From contig NC_052393.1 in NCBI RefSeq assembly GCF_009389715.1, positions 868,001 through 932,000 of the forward strand: a stretch of DNA of 64,000 bases. The letters are read 5' to 3'. The position numbers and the translations under genes were made by a program. Shown here piece by piece: positions 32,839-46,498 of the stretch. The DNA is from Phoenix dactylifera (taxonomy: Eukaryota; Streptophyta; Magnoliopsida; Arecales; Arecaceae). The notes under the pieces are model-generated. The model ran no database searches and was not told the DNA's origin. It saw only the letters and a list, made by a program, of their open reading frames with translations. Position 1 is the first letter of the stretch. Every line of letters starts with the position of its first letter.

Positions 32839-35436
32839 ATGAGAGTTACATTTATGGGAGAGTCCGGGAGAGGAGTCGTCGGAGGAGCAAAGCCATTCAT
32901 GGGCGCATGGATGCTGCTGTGCCACTCCCTCTTGACGGTACTGCTCGCTGCCGTGGCTGCATCGCCATTGAACAACACGGGGCCTGCAGGCTGCCGAGCA
33001 AAATGCGGCGACGTTAGCATCCCCTACCCATTCGGCATCGACCCGGGCTGCTACCTTCCTGGCTTCAACCTCAACTGCAATGACGACAATGCCAGTGGCG
33101 TTCCCAAACCTTATATCGGCAGCGTCGAGCTCATCAACATATCCTTGCTGTCGGCCCAGGCTCGCATCTACAATGACATATCCTGGCAATGCTACATCCG
33201 CACGTCACACGACATGTCGTACATGTTACGCAGTCTAGACTTCACCGCCTACCCATACCGGTTCTCGGATGCCGATAACAAGTTCACAGTTGTCGGCTGC
33301 GACACCCTCGCGTACATCAGAGGGCAGAACCAGAAAGCCAGATTTTGCGAATCGACCTGCTCCAGCTCTGATAGCCCGACAAACGGGTCATGCTCCGGCA
33401 TCGGCTGCTGCCAGACCACCATCCCCAAGGGAATCAACTATTATGCAGTGACCTTCGATGGCGACCTCAAGAACTCCCGGGTGTGGGATTTCAATCCCTG
33501 CAGCTACGCCGTTCTGGCCGAAGTGAACTGGTTCAATTTCAGCACGACTTACCTTACTACCGCCGATCTCTTGGACACGGAAGGATCAGGGCGGGCGCCT
33601 GTGGTGCTGGACTGGGCCATCGGCGACGAGCCGTGCGAGGTCGCGCAGCGCAACAGAGACTCCTACGCGTGCCGCAGCGAGCATAGTTCCTGTTTTAACT
33701 CCTCCAATGGCCCGGGATATCTTTGCAACTGCTCCAGGGGCTACGAAGGCAACCCCTATCTTCCCGATGGATGCCAAGGTCGATAATTACCTTCTCTCTC
33801 TGTGAGTATATGCATCCTTCTCTCTCTGTTTCTGGAGCTGACCTTTTGATTTGTTGGACTGGGATGTTAGATATTGACGAGTGCACTCTCAAAGACGAGT
33901 ATCCATGCCATGGGACCTGTACCAACATACCTGGGGATTACATTTGTTCATGTCCACAAGGCACGAATGGCGACGCGAAAAAAGGAACCTGCCAGGGAAG
34001 CCGCAGTAATCCTTTCTCATCAGTGAAATTGGTTATAGGTAATTCCTCCCTTAGCAATAAATTTCGGGTTCTACCACTTCTATCAAGTTTCATTAGACAT
34101 GCATCAAGCACAAACTTCAACTATGCAAAGCATACAACTAGGCTGCTTAAAAGTTTCAATCTTTCGTTTAGTATGGGAAAGGAATAAACACGAGGGAAAA
34201 CCTCCTTGCTATTCGAACTCATGGATTATTACTCTATCTGCCTATTTACAATCTCCAGGCATTGTCGCTAGCACCAGCTTTGCCCTTCTACTATTACTAT
34301 GCATTGTCCTTTCCCTGGTACGTGAAAGAAGAAAACTTATGAGGATAAAAGAGGAATACTTTCGGCGACATGGAGGGCGGTTGTTACTAGAAGAGATAAA
34401 GTCGAAGCAAGGTCTTGCATTTAAGGTATATACGAAAGGAGAGCTAGAGCAGGCAACAAACAACTTTGACAAGAATCGGATTCTTGGAGGTGGAAGCCAT
34501 GGAACCGTCTACAAGGGAATGCTGAATGACAATCATGCAGTTGCCATAAAAAAATCAAAAATAATTGATGATCGCCAAAAAAAGGAATTTGGGAAGGAGA
34601 TGGTTATTCTTTCTCAGATCAACCATAAGAATGTGGTGAAGCTCTTGGGATGCTGTATGGAGGTGGAAGTCCCTATGTTGGTTTATGAATTTATTTCCAA
34701 TGGAACCTTATTCCATTTAATCCATGACAGGAATAGGACATCCCACGTTTCATTGGATGCCCGTTTGGAGTTTGCATTACAGTCCGCAGAAGCCCTTGCA
34801 TATCTACATTCATCAGCTTCCCCTCCAATCCTTCATGGAGATGTCAAGTCTTCCAACATACTATTGGATGACAACTACAACGCAAAGGTGTCGGATTTTG
34901 GAGCTTCAATGTTGGTGCCAAAGGATGAAACTCAGTTTGCGACACTAGTTCAAGGGACTTGTGGTTACTTGGATCCCGAATACCTACAAACATGTCGATT
35001 AACCGATAAAAGTGATGTTTATAGTTTTGGTGTTGTTCTTTTGGAGCTTCTTACCGGAAGGAAGGCAATTTATTTTGAAGGACCTCGTGAAGAAAGGAGC
35101 CTCTCATCAAGTTTTTTATCCGCCATGAAGGAGGATCGCCTTCTACAGCTTTTGGACAATCATATTAAAAATGAAATGGATATAGAGTTGGTACAAGAAA
35201 TTGCTGAGCTAGCACAGCGATGCCTCAATATTAGGGGTGAAGATAGGCCTACGATGAAGGAGGTGGCCGATGACCTAGATCGATTAAGAAAATTCAAGCA
35301 GCATCCATTTTTACAGCATAATCTTGAAGAGATTGAAAACTTGCTTGATAAGCCATCAAGCTACATTAAAAATGAAACCTTTGGGTGCTATAGTATAGAA
35401 AAGAAAGCAACGTTGGATATAGAATGTGAAAGATAA
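32839..35436 (+). CDS. Wall-associated receptor kinase WAK2
   Basis: Exons 32839-33778, 33871-34038 and 34259-35436 (introns 92 and 220 bp, GT-AG, all phase 1) give 761 aa. The protein is a plasma-membrane receptor expected to sense pectin or wall fragments and signal through its kinase. Domains: signal peptide about 21-42 (MGAWMLLCHSLLTVLLAAVA); GUB_WAK from about 52 (CRAKCGDVSIPYPFGIDPGC); an EGF-like repeat about 268-313; a calcium-binding EGF encoded by exon 2 (DIDECTLKDEYPCHGTC); transmembrane helix about 371-390; kinase about 440-720. Kinase landmarks are the Gly-rich loop 445-452, Lys467, HGD 562-564 and DFG 582-584. HGD instead of HRD makes it a non-RD kinase, common among monocot WAKs. 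ATG codons at 32839, 32854 and 32899 are possible starts; the last directly begins the signal peptide. No lesion was found. Confidence 0.9.
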
Positions 35437-37200
35437 TTTTTGTTTTTTTCCTTTGTTTTTCGAAGAAGAGTTGAAGGATGATCATATTGCATAGAATAAT
35501 ATAAATTTCTATCCCTATGTATTAGATCTATGATGCTGATTTAAATGTACTTATGCTTGCGTCTGCGAGATGCAGTATTTCTAGTTTATGAATTATGGTT
35601 AGTTTAAGTTACATATTCATGGTTTCATCTTGATTGTGCTGCTATTGTTTTGCTAATCATCTGAACTACAGTTACAATTTTTGAGCTTTTATTTGAACAA
35701 AGAGTAGCTCCAAGTTAGATTATTCTATTTTCTCAAAAAATAATGGTATCCCCAAAGACAAACTTGAAATATATACTGCAGAAATGCTCGGTCATGTATC
35801 GGGCCTGCAAATGAATAATTTCATCAAGGAAATTATAATTGTTAAGTATAAACCGGTAAATTAACAAACATCATAATCATCATAATTTATAGTCAGCATG
35901 ATTTTTGAAAATTAATTATTTGGCACAACTTTTCTTTATATGTCCATCGCATTAAGGCATTTCTCAGGTTTGGGCACTTTCAAGTAAATGGGCTTCTTCT
36001 CAATTTCTTTGAAATGATTACTGGTATATTTTTCTCCCTATTTTACAAAACATAATTGGAGCTATCGGTGCATCCGTCTTGTTAGGTGACTCTACGTGGG
36101 AATCGGATGACCCAGTCTAATTCGACCCAATGTCGTGCAAATGTGAACTTCTATTTGAACGTGAACATATGGAATGCAAAACCTTCATAAGTACCCTTGA
36201 GTGTTAATTATAAACAAATATCCAACCTCTCTTGTTTTCTTAGTAATATAAGAAAACTCTTCCATTTGAACTCTTGCAGGTTTGGACTCCACTATGTTAA
36301 TATCTTTTTTTTGCTAATCATGTTAATATCTTTTTGAGTGTCGGGAATCTAGGCATTGCCTTTTCTCAATGGGATTAGGATTTCATCTTTCGCACGAATG
36401 AAGGTTTCACCACCGAAAGCCACTGTTGGTTAGTCAACTAGTCGCTTTAGGATACACGCAGGTGGATGCATGATGAGTTCGGAGCGCTCTAAGCTCTATG
36501 CAGTAGGTGATCAAATAAAAGATTCATGTGAAAGAAAGTGAATCATCCTTTTGCGGGAGAGACACAGTCCCAATCCTTCTTGGAGACCATCATGCCTATA
36601 TATATGATTTCCTTTTCAAGGGACTTTTTTTTTAACTTCTTAGTAACGCTCTTAATTGGTTGATTCCATGCGTAGTTCCTCTTTCCGTCTTTTCTAAGGA
36701 GCTCTCCCTTTCAAACAGAACAAAATCTCGCTCCAGTTGCTACAAAATTCCAAGCTTCATGTACTCTTCATCTTTGGCATTACATGGGAAGCTCTCACTG
36801 GAACCATCTCAGAAAGTTAGATATGTAGGCCAGGAGTCGGTCTTCATATTTTCACATTTACTTTCCCCTAAGTCATCACATGGCAGGCAATAAGTCCAGG
36901 GTCCTCAAGTCATCAATCATCTTCCAATCATCCTGAGAGATTTGAAATGTTGGTAACAAGAAATTCAGACTCTCACACGAAGAATTTGAAATGTTGATGA
37001 TTTGAGAAAGAAAACTTCATGTTTGAGAGACAACAACGTGAGTGGTTTCGATCCATGCCACGTTAACAATTCAGATGTACGCTGTGCGTGTAAGAAGGGG
37101 TCCTCCAAGGCTCGAAGAAATGAGAAAACGACAATCAAGTGGGAACGCCAGGTTGGTCACGGACTTAAAAGAGGCACGACCGACTAGCAGTTAATGCACT
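35437..37200. repeat. WAK 3' flank module, copy 2
   Basis: Close match to 17657-19260, e.g. GATGCATGATGAGTTCGGAG and CACCACCGAAAGCCACTG. No gene seen; the open frames are not conserved among copies. Confidence 0.75.
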
Positions 37201-38140
37201 TAGATTTTGGAGGATTGAAGCATTTCCATTTTCTAGAAAATAGGAATGTACAAAAAATTCCACCCAACTAAATAGCTGGAGTGGGAGTCGCTAATTTATC
37301 TGGAGTCTAACTCTCCCTATCTAAATATATCCAACGGGTCACAGAGTTGGATTTGTCTCCACTCTCCACCTTGCATACTGACTCAAGGGCCCACTTTGAC
37401 CACCCATAGTTCCTGCATTAATCACCACTAGATAATTAAATTACTAAGAAATCCTTAATAGTCAGTCCTTTAAGAAGGAATCAAATTACTAGACGTTCAA
37501 TTTCTTAAAAACTTCCTCCTTTTGATACTTATCATTAGGCCCATCTTGCCCTGAGACAAGTATTATAAAAATGGATATTAAATTCCGCCACGCATAAACG
37601 AAACAAATCCATTACAGGCTTTCAAACATTTCAAGCCCAAACCAGCTTCTTCCACCATTTTAGCTGAGAAGGTTAAGACCACCTAATTTTTACTAGAGTG
37701 GTGTGCATTTCTAACCTGCTTGCTAGAAGACAAGCACGATTGGAAACTTGTTGCACCTTCTGCTATGCGCCGAACACCATTTATTTCTTCTGCTTGTCTT
37801 CATAAACAAGCAACTTGATGTTCTGAATCAAACTCAAAAAGCTGACCTTTACGATCATATTTATCTACAGTAACTCAAGAGGAAAAAGCTGACATGTCCC
37901 AAAACATCTTAAATCTAACGCTAGAATTAGAAATTGTAAAGAATCAGAGATAGACACGTCGGCATATGAAGATGATCTAAGGCTAGAATTGGGGATTGCA
38001 AGTACAAGGAATTAAGTTTTGGGCCTTGCCAGTTACACATACTGGATGCTTTCGCTAGTTTTTGCCTATCTCTGTCTCTCGGCTTCGGCCCGTTTCAAGT
38101 AGAGCCCATGCTTCGCCTACGAGGACGGGGTAGCTATGGA
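37201..38140. repeat. Module shared with 57280-57420 and 58320-58810
   Basis: Bases 37430-37875 match 58320-58810. Inside, on the minus strand about 37800-37862, is a decayed copy of the exon at 58707-58804: DKYDRKGQLFEFDSEH is retained with its AG acceptor, but a stop follows at VACL. Bases 37895-38140 match 9370-9590. It ends with the 8-bp target site GCTATGGA. Confidence 0.6.
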
Positions 38141-39305
38141 TAGGCATGCTAACGAGCCGAGCTGCCCGGGCTCGGTTTGATAAAAGCTCGGTTCGAGCTC
38201 GGCTCGTTAGTCAAACGAGCCTGAGCTCGAGCCTAAAATAAAGCCCGTTTAAATTCGATCTCGAGTCCAAATAGCTCATGAGCCCAAACGGGCTCGCGAC
38301 GACACACCACCCCAACCCACCCCCCGCAGGTGGCTTAAACCATTTTTGAAACCCACCCCGCCCCCTAACTCACCCCACCCACGCTCGTAACTCAAACCAT
38401 TTTGACCCTCCCTCCGGATCCCCACCCCACCCCACCTGGCCATCCCTCTCCTCTGAAAATTGCTCTCAACCTGCCTCCCCCGACGACCTCCTCCACGCCT
38501 CCCTCGGCTCGCTCCCCGACCTGGATCTCAGCCCGCCTCCCTAACATCGTTGACAATCTCCTCCACACCTCCCTCGGCTCCACGACCTGTATCTCAGCCC
38601 GCCTCCCTCGACATCGTCGATGACCTCCTCCACGCCTCCCTCGGCTCCCCGACCTGGATCTCATCCTGCCTCGCCCGAATCGACCTCCTCCATGCCTCCC
38701 TCGACGACCTCTTCCACATCCCCCAAGCCCAGGACCCTCTCCACCGCCTCGCCCGAATCGGCCTCCTCCACGCCTTCCTCGACGATCTCCTCCAAATCCC
38801 CCAGGCCCAGGACCCTCTCCGCCGCCCCGCCTCTGCCCCCTGGACTGACTGCCTCGACCTCCTCCGCCCTCCAGGCCCACCCCGCCGCCTCCCTCGCCCG
38901 CGTCTACCTCCTCCGCCGAGGGCTTCTGCGCCTCCGAGCTTGCCGCCATCGCCGCTGCTTGCCCCAACCTCCACCACCTCCTCGCCCCCTGCGTCTTCAA
39001 CCCCCGTAGCCCCCCTACTTCAAGTTCGTCGACGACGCCTCCCTCCTCGCCCTCACCGCCACTTGCCCCCGTCTATCCCTCCTCCACCTTGTCGACCCCT
39101 CCACCCTCTCTCCCGCTTGCCCAATCCCCATCCTCAGGACCCCATCCCCAGGGGTCGGGCTCGGGCTTGGGCACGAGCTCAAGCTTGCAATTGAAACGGG
39201 CTTTACGAGTTTAAGCCCGAGCTTTTGTTTTGCCAAACGAGCCTGAGCCCGAGCCTGGACCGAGCCCTAACCTTCCAGGCTCGGCTCGGCTCGTTAACAG
39301 GCCTA
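38141..39305. mobile_element. hAT element C with gene-derived cargo
   Basis: Terminal inverted repeats are TAGGCATGCTAACGAGCCGA at the left and, on the opposite strand, TAGGCCTGTTAACGAGCCGA at the right. The flanking 8-bp duplication is GCTATGGA/GCTATGAA (one mismatch). Subterminal DNA is rich in GAGCTCGAGCC words. The centre (about 38300-39150) is strongly GC-rich, codon-like sequence unlike anything else nearby. Bases 38620-38862 contain two tandem copies encoding (I/L)PQAQDPL after a DDLL stretch, faintly like DUF241 proteins (low confidence), and 38863-39120 resembles MAX2. No transposase. Confidence 0.8.
38863..39120 (+). pseudogene. MAX2/D3-like F-box LRR fragment
   Basis: Translation across two frames gives SALQAHPAASLARVYLL, then GFCASELAAIAAACPNL with HHLLAPCVFNPR, then FVDDASLLALTATCPRLSLL. 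The order and spacing follow the early leucine-rich repeats of the strigolactone/karrikin F-box protein MAX2 (rice D3), where SSELxxIAAxCPNL is followed by APCxFNPR and then DxALLxLATxCPRLxxL. Frame changes are needed near 38910 and near 39015, and both ends of the gene are missing, so no protein is made. The fragment lies inside hAT element C. This assignment rests on remembered family patterns and needs a search. Confidence 0.55.
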
Positions 39306-40797
<1,492 letters not shown>

Positions 40798-42511
40798 CAG
40801 ACAAACTTGAAATATATGGTGCAGAAAGGCTCAGCCATGTAACAGTTCCACAGGTGAATAATTTCTTCAAGAAAATTGCTTAGACTTTTGTAGTTTTGAG
40901 TTGATAGGGCGACCATTCTAACCCTTTAGTTATCGGCCGACTAGAAGCTTGTGCAAGGGGCTCCGTGCTTTCACACTTGGTTGATATCGATTTTTAGACT
41001 TTGTCGAGTGTGAACCGGCAAACAAATATCACAATCTGTAGTTATTTGGCATGACTCTTCCTTACATGCCCATCGCATGAAGATAGGCACTTTCAAGCAA
41101 GTGGGGTTCTTATAAATTTCTTTAAATTGACTACTAGTATATTTTTCTTACTATTTTACAAAATAGAATTGGAGCTATCAGTGTCTCTGGAACAAGGGAG
41201 TAAGATTGTCCAATTCCACCCAAGGCCTTGCGTGAACTTCTATTCAAATATAAACACGTTGAATGGAAATCCTCCATAAGTACCCTTAGGAAGTGTTTGG
41301 TGACCAAAATAGGACCACTAAGATGATGTTAGACTATCGATGATCCTTATCTCAGAGTTATCTAATTTTTGGTGATCCAAAATCATCGCGTTTGGTATAC
41401 TATATTCCAGTGATTAAAGATTCATGCGTATCCATAAGTAATCCATTTGGTTTTCTCTGAAAATCCAGCATCACTAACCATATAATACTAAAGCTATCTC
41501 TAATATATTCCATAAAAATATATTTATTAATCATATAAAATATATTATAATAAGGCACTTTTGGTATTAAGTAATCATAGATCCAAAAATCAAAGATGAT
41601 GTAGGTGGAGGTGACAAGATCACCGTATTTGGTTGCACCACAGTGATCCTACCTATCATAATCCTAAATCACCCCCATTCCTCAAATCACCGTCCAACCG
41701 AGTGATAAAATACCCGTCTCTGAGGTAGAAAATCCAATATATCATTAATATATTATGTCAATATTATATATAATGTTACATTATATTGATGTAATTCATA
41801 TTATATTTATGATATATTATATTATTAATCTTATTATCATTCAATAATAATTTTCAGTTATAGTAAAAATATATTATTGTACTTTATATTTATATAATGA
41901 AAAATATCTAATATATTATTTTTATTTGTCTTATTTTTCTAATCAAAATAGATGCATGACAAGTTTGAAGTGCTTTAAGTTCTGTGCAGTCGGCGATCCA
42001 ATAAAAGATTGGCGTGAAAGAAAATGTATCCCTCTTTTGTGCGAAAAGTCGCAACCCCAAACCTTCCCGAAGGCCATCATGACTATATATATGTTTTCCT
42101 TTTCAGGGGATTTTTTTAACGCTCTTAATTGGCCGACTCAGTGCATTTTTTCTCTTTTCGTTTTTTCCAAGGAGCTCTCCCTTTCAAAAACGGAAAAAAT
42201 TTCTTGTTTTACTTGCTACAAAATTCCAAGCTTCATTTACTCTCATTGAAACCATCTCGGAAAGTTGGATGTGTAGACTAGAAGTCGGTCATCGCACGGA
42301 AGGCAATAAGTCCAGGGTCCTCCGTCCTCGGGTTATCAATCACGTTATTCCAATCATCTAAAGAGATATGAAATGTTGATAACAAGAAATTAAGACTTTC
42401 ATATGAAGAATTTGAATTAATGATGATGCTTCGAGATAGAAAACTCCATGTTTGAGAGAGGAAAACAATGAACCGAGAGTGGCGAATTGAGTAAATCTTC
42501 AGTCCATCTAG
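40798..42511. repeat. Ghost WAK unit 2 (3' flank only)
   Basis: At 40798 upstream-module sequence jumps directly to WAK 3' flank (ACAAACTTGAAATATATGGTG, matching 17988). Flank homology continues to about 41289 and resumes at 41935-42511 (GATGCATGACAAGTTTGAAG). Between them (41290-41930) is an AT-rich, MITE-like insert beginning GGAAGTGTTTGGTGACC, with unclear ends. The WAK gene itself is absent. Confidence 0.7.
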
Positions 42512-42534
42512 CACTACAACAAAAAAGATTTTTG

Positions 42535-42770
42535 CCGACTTTGTATTGCCGACGCTAGTTAAAAGCGTCGGCGATTTTTTTTGTTGGGACAGTAACCACC
42601 AACGCTTCTGAGAAGCGTCGGTAAAAAAGCTTCCAGCGACGCTTTTTTTAAGCGTCGGCGTCTGGGCGCATTACCGATGCTTATAAGCGTCGGAATATTT
42701 AAACACCGACGCTGTTAGGCGTCGGCATAACGGAAGAACATGACGACGCTTATAAGCGTCGTCGGACTTC
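42535..42770. repeat. CACTA left subterminal repeat zone
   Basis: About seven copies of a GACGCTTxTAAGCGTCG-like inverted motif, the likely transposase-binding sites. A 5' UTR-like sequence follows directly. Confidence 0.8.
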
Positions 42771-42908
42771 ATTCCTCCCGCATACCCCCTCCCTCTAAAG
42801 CCCTAAATCCCCTGACCGACTCCCTCTCTTCTCAACCCTTTTCACCGATCTCATCCATTCTCCTCCGCCGAGCGCTCTCCGTCGTCGCGATGGGGGGAGT
42901 CGCTGCTG

Positions 42909-43362
42909 ATGCGGGCGTTGAGCAAGCGGCGGACGTGGGTCTTCCTCTTCCTCGTCGTCTACTCCCTCCTCCTCTCCTCCTCCTGGAACCTCCTCCTCTC
43001 CATCCGCTCCTGGTACAACTCGGCGGCCGCCTCCACCTCCTCCCGCGCCGCCGCCGGCTGGAAGGCCCTCTACGCCTCCGTGCTCTACGGAGGGGTCTTC
43101 GGCCTGCTCTCCATGGGGGCGGCGTTGGCCGTGGCGGTGCCGGCCACGTTGGTCACCTGGATCACGATCCTCGTGCTGCTCGCCTTCGCCGGAAAGCCCC
43201 GACGGGCGCTCGTCGCCGACGGCCGTCGGATCACCGCCGACATCGCCGGTTTCGCGCTCAAGATCCTCCTCCGAGAGGGAAACCTCGTCGCCGTCGTCGG
43301 CGCCGTCCTCAGCTTCGTTGCCCTCCTCCTCCGACGGAGACGAGGCGGAGCTGAGGACCAAG
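42909..43362 (+). pseudogene. Captured membrane-protein first exon
   Basis: ATG at 42909 after a UTR-like CT-rich leader opens 151 codons ending at a donor AAG|GTTTTTG (exon end 43362). The protein starts MRALSKRRTWVFLFLVVYSL and has hydrophobic spans at about 9-29, 55-95 (two helices, e.g. ALAVAVPATLVTWITILVLL) and 122-140, with basic loops (RRRRGG). It resembles an uncharacterised plant multipass membrane protein that I cannot name. Strong GC bias, especially at third positions, sets it apart from its surroundings. Splicing its phase-1 donor to the next recognisable exon (44458, phase 0) would read G-GT-TAA and stop at once. Two upstream ATGs are out of frame. Confidence 0.6.
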
Positions 43363-44457
43363 GTTTTTGTTCTATCATTGCATCTCCAGAGTCTTTCAGA
43401 ATATTTCGTCTAAATCATTACATTTTTTTTTTCATAATCTATAAAATTTGGATTTATAGCTGTACCTTGTCTATTTTGTGTTAATGCTTTTTGGTGGATA
43501 GCTATATTCTTCTTTAATTCCTGGGATTTTCTTCATTTACTTCTTGCTGTTGTCACTAGAATCCGAGGATAAAGTATGGCCTTGGATGTCTCTCATCTAA
43601 TTCTATGTAATTCTCTTTTTCTTGGAGTTAACCTTTTCTTTTGTTGCTTTTGATTGACCGAAATTGGTCCATTGCATTGTTATTGCTTGAAGGTCTTTCC
43701 TCTGCTCTTTTGGTGTGCTTTTGAGGTTTAATTGTTTTGGATGGGAAAAATTGTGTTACAAGCTCATGACTAATAGATAACAAGATTGTTCTCTTGTATT
43801 TCCCTCCTTCCCACCATTTGTGTTACTCGATCTATTGTTCTGCTTCTTTATTTAGCTGACTGAGCTCTTTTTGCTTATTTTTCACTGAAATTGTGCCTCC
43901 CGTTATTATCTTGTTTAAAGCATTACTGAATGTTTTGAACTCTGATTTGATAACTCACTGGTGATATGGAACATTGAATGGAGATTTGTAGGAGATTTTT
44001 GGCCCAACACATACTCGTATGTTGACAGGGCTTTACACATATGGTGTCTTTTTATCCTTATGTTTGCACCAATAATGTGGCTTACATGTTCTTCATGTGA
44101 TCTAAGAACTAGATCAGTTTCATGAGTGAACAATGGCTAGGCCTTTGACTGACATGTGGCCTTGCAGTCAAGTTTTAGGCATGTCATGTGGTTTTTTGTC
44201 TTTCTCAATGTTGGAGAAGAGAATGGCCAAACCAGCTACCGCACAAAGTGTTCTGAATTTTTACTTGTAGAATTTTAAGGCTCACCAAAATTGTCTGTAG
44301 TAGAGTTTCTGTCCAACATAATCTCTACCACGATTTAAGTAGAAATTTCTTTTTTACTCTCATAGTATTTCTTTTTTACTCTCATAGTATTTTTACTTGT
44401 AGAGTTGTCGGCCTGTTGCCTGTGTCTGCCATATGCTCATCTCATTCATGACTGTAG

Positions 44458-45405
44458 GTTAATGAGGAAGCAAGTGATAAAGTTTTGGAGGTGGAACAGA
44501 AATATAATGAGATTCGAAGACCTGTCTACATTAAACGGAATGAGATCATCCAATCCATTCCAGACTTTTGGTTAACTGCGGTTCGTAATCTCTCTTTTTT
44601 TAGTAATTATATATTTAAGCTACAACCTCTTTTTTGGAACATTCTCATCTAATAGTTTTTCTTTTTTGTATTTCTGTGTGTAATGCTTAACTCTTTAGTT
44701 CCTGAGTCATCCTGCTCTTAGCGATCTTCTGACAGAGGAAGACCAAAAGGTATGCATGCTGTTATTTTTGAAACATGCTGTGTTCAAACTAAGTGTGGTG
44801 GAAATTGTTACTCCATCCAGAATAAATATATTAACTATATCAATTAGAGATATCATTCTAGGACCTTTGTCAGGTTCTTCTGGATTTATCTGATGTCTGG
44901 TATTACTTGGAACCCATTATAGATTTCCAGGTGCTTGTGTTAATAAAGTTCCTTTGATGCAGATTTTCAAGTATTTGGTTTCATTGGACGTTGAAGATTG
45001 TCAAGATTTGAAGTCAGGCTACTCCATTATATTTGTGAGATGTTGTTTGTTTTTGACGAAATAGCCATTCTGTTGCTATGAATAAGTATATTCTTGTGAT
45101 TTATTACCTTTAATCAATTGACTGGGTGTTTGTCATGTATAGAACTTCTCTCCTAACCCATATTTTGAAGACACAAAGCTTGTGAAGACTTATTCCTTCA
45201 CTGAGGAAGGAGTGGCTAATATAACCGGTACGACTATCAAGTGGAAGGAGGGTATGGTAAGGTTATTATCTTATGCGGTAATCATTGATATTTTTCTGAG
45301 TCAGGTATTAGTTTTAATGTTTGTTTCTCATAATATCTTGTAGGAGATTGCCAATGGTAATGGTCATGAGAAGAAGGGAAGCAAGCGACCTTTTACTGAG
45401 GAAAG
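44458..45405 (+). pseudogene. Captured NAP1-related (SET-like) histone chaperone exons
   Basis: Five consecutive exons with GT-AG borders: 44458-44580 ([20 protein letters not shown]), 44699-44749 (FLSHPALSDLLTEEDQK), 44963-45034 (IFKYLVSLDVEDCQDLKSGY), 45143-45256 ([20 protein letters not shown]), 45344-45405 (EIANGNGHEKKGSKRPFTEE). The first four have lengths divisible by three. Together they encode the dimerisation helix and much of the earmuff domain of plant NRP1/NRP2, nuclear chaperones of H2A-H2B. The N-terminal exon, the FFxWF exon and the acidic tail are missing. After 45405 no expected partner exon appears; the next acceptor (about 45870) leads into unrelated sequence. Introns are kept, so capture was from genomic DNA. 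The frames are undamaged. Confidence 0.88.
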
Positions 45406-46177
45406 GTTGGCTTTAGTACCATGTAATCTTGTTTTATAAGCAATTGCTGGATATTTAACTGATTTTGTCACGTTGAGTATCTGATAATTTATGATAATTC
45501 TGCTGTTGTTGCTTTCAATATTAGGATTATTCATATTTATGTATATCATATGCATATTCTTTCCAAGTAGATCGCCGTTCACATTTCCCTCCTAGTTCTT
45601 CTTAGAAGACCAGGAATCTTATTTTTGCTATGGCTATGGCTATGGCATGCAAGCAGTCAAGGACTCCATAGTGCATATACAATGTGTAGGCTGCATATAC
45701 AGACAATATGCAATTTGTATCAACATCCATGTAGTGCCCCAGCATGAAATCCATCAAAGGCCAGCCTTCTTAAGTCCTTCCTTCAACATGCATATAAATA
45801 AGTATCATATTTTTTGGAAGAGCTTAATAAATTTTGTATTCTTAACTTCTTAAGGTTTTTTTATTACAGGTTCCTGATACTTCATCTGCTCGTAGAAATG
45901 GTGACTCCATTGATCCCTGAAGCTTTTATTTTGGAGTTTTATATGCATTTTTTTATGCTTTTCGAAGTACATTGCAAATGTAAATTGACAGTATGAATGT
46001 AATTTGACAATATGAATGTAATTTGACAAAATGAATGTTTTGATAAATATGTTTGATTGTGCTATGAGTATAATCTCGTTTAGTGTGAATGCTTTTGATT
46101 TTGTAAACAGAGTTTTAAAAAAAAAATTTAATTTTTTTTAAAAAAAATTTAATTTTTTTTTAAAAAAATTATACTCT

Positions 46178-46465
46178 AACGACGCTTTAAAGCGTCGTTA
46201 AAATCCCGGTGTTTTAACTATTACCGACGCTTTAAAGCGTCGGTAGGTTTGACTTTAACTACGCTTTAAAGCGTCGCTAGTTACCGACGCTAAAAAGCGT
46301 CGCTAAATTGCAATTAGCGACGCTTTTAAGCGTCGCTAAATTGTACGTTACCGACGCTAAAAAGCGTCGCTAATGACCGACGCTTGCCACTGTAGCATAG
46401 GCGACGCTTGGGATAGCGTCGGGATGGTTTTTACCGACGCTTAAAAGCGTCGCTAATGGCAAAAA
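46178..46465. repeat. CACTA right subterminal repeat zone
   Basis: About nine copies of (A/C)CGACGCTTTAAAGCGTCG(C/G)TA or close variants, several being perfect 16-18 bp palindromes. Poly(A)/poly(T) runs at 46110-46170 precede it. Confidence 0.85.
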
Positions 46466-46498
46466 AAAGCGTCGCTAATGCCCAATTTTCTTGTAGTG

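Larger units (their letters stand above)
42512..46498. mobile_element. Pack-type CACTA element, 3987 bp
   Basis: The left end CACTACAACAAAAAAG and right end TTTTCTTGTAGTG (opposite strand CACTACAAGAAAA) are CACTA terminal repeats. The flanking 3-bp duplication is TAG (42509-42511 and 46499-46501). Uninserted versions of the site are at about 19500 and 53730 (ATCTATCTAGATTCC). Both subterminal zones carry palindromes built on CGACGCTTTAAAGCGTCG. There is no transposase. The interior holds a membrane-protein first exon and five NAP1-related exons with introns. Confidence 0.92.

Noticed and set aside
38392-39194. Several 200-codon Gly/Arg- or Pro/Ser-rich frames
   Set aside because: They come from GC-rich hAT cargo read in wrong frames or on the wrong strand.
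42740-43361. 204- and 188-codon frames over the CACTA first exon
   Set aside because: Shadow frames of the membrane-protein exon, without hydrophobic spans or family motifs.
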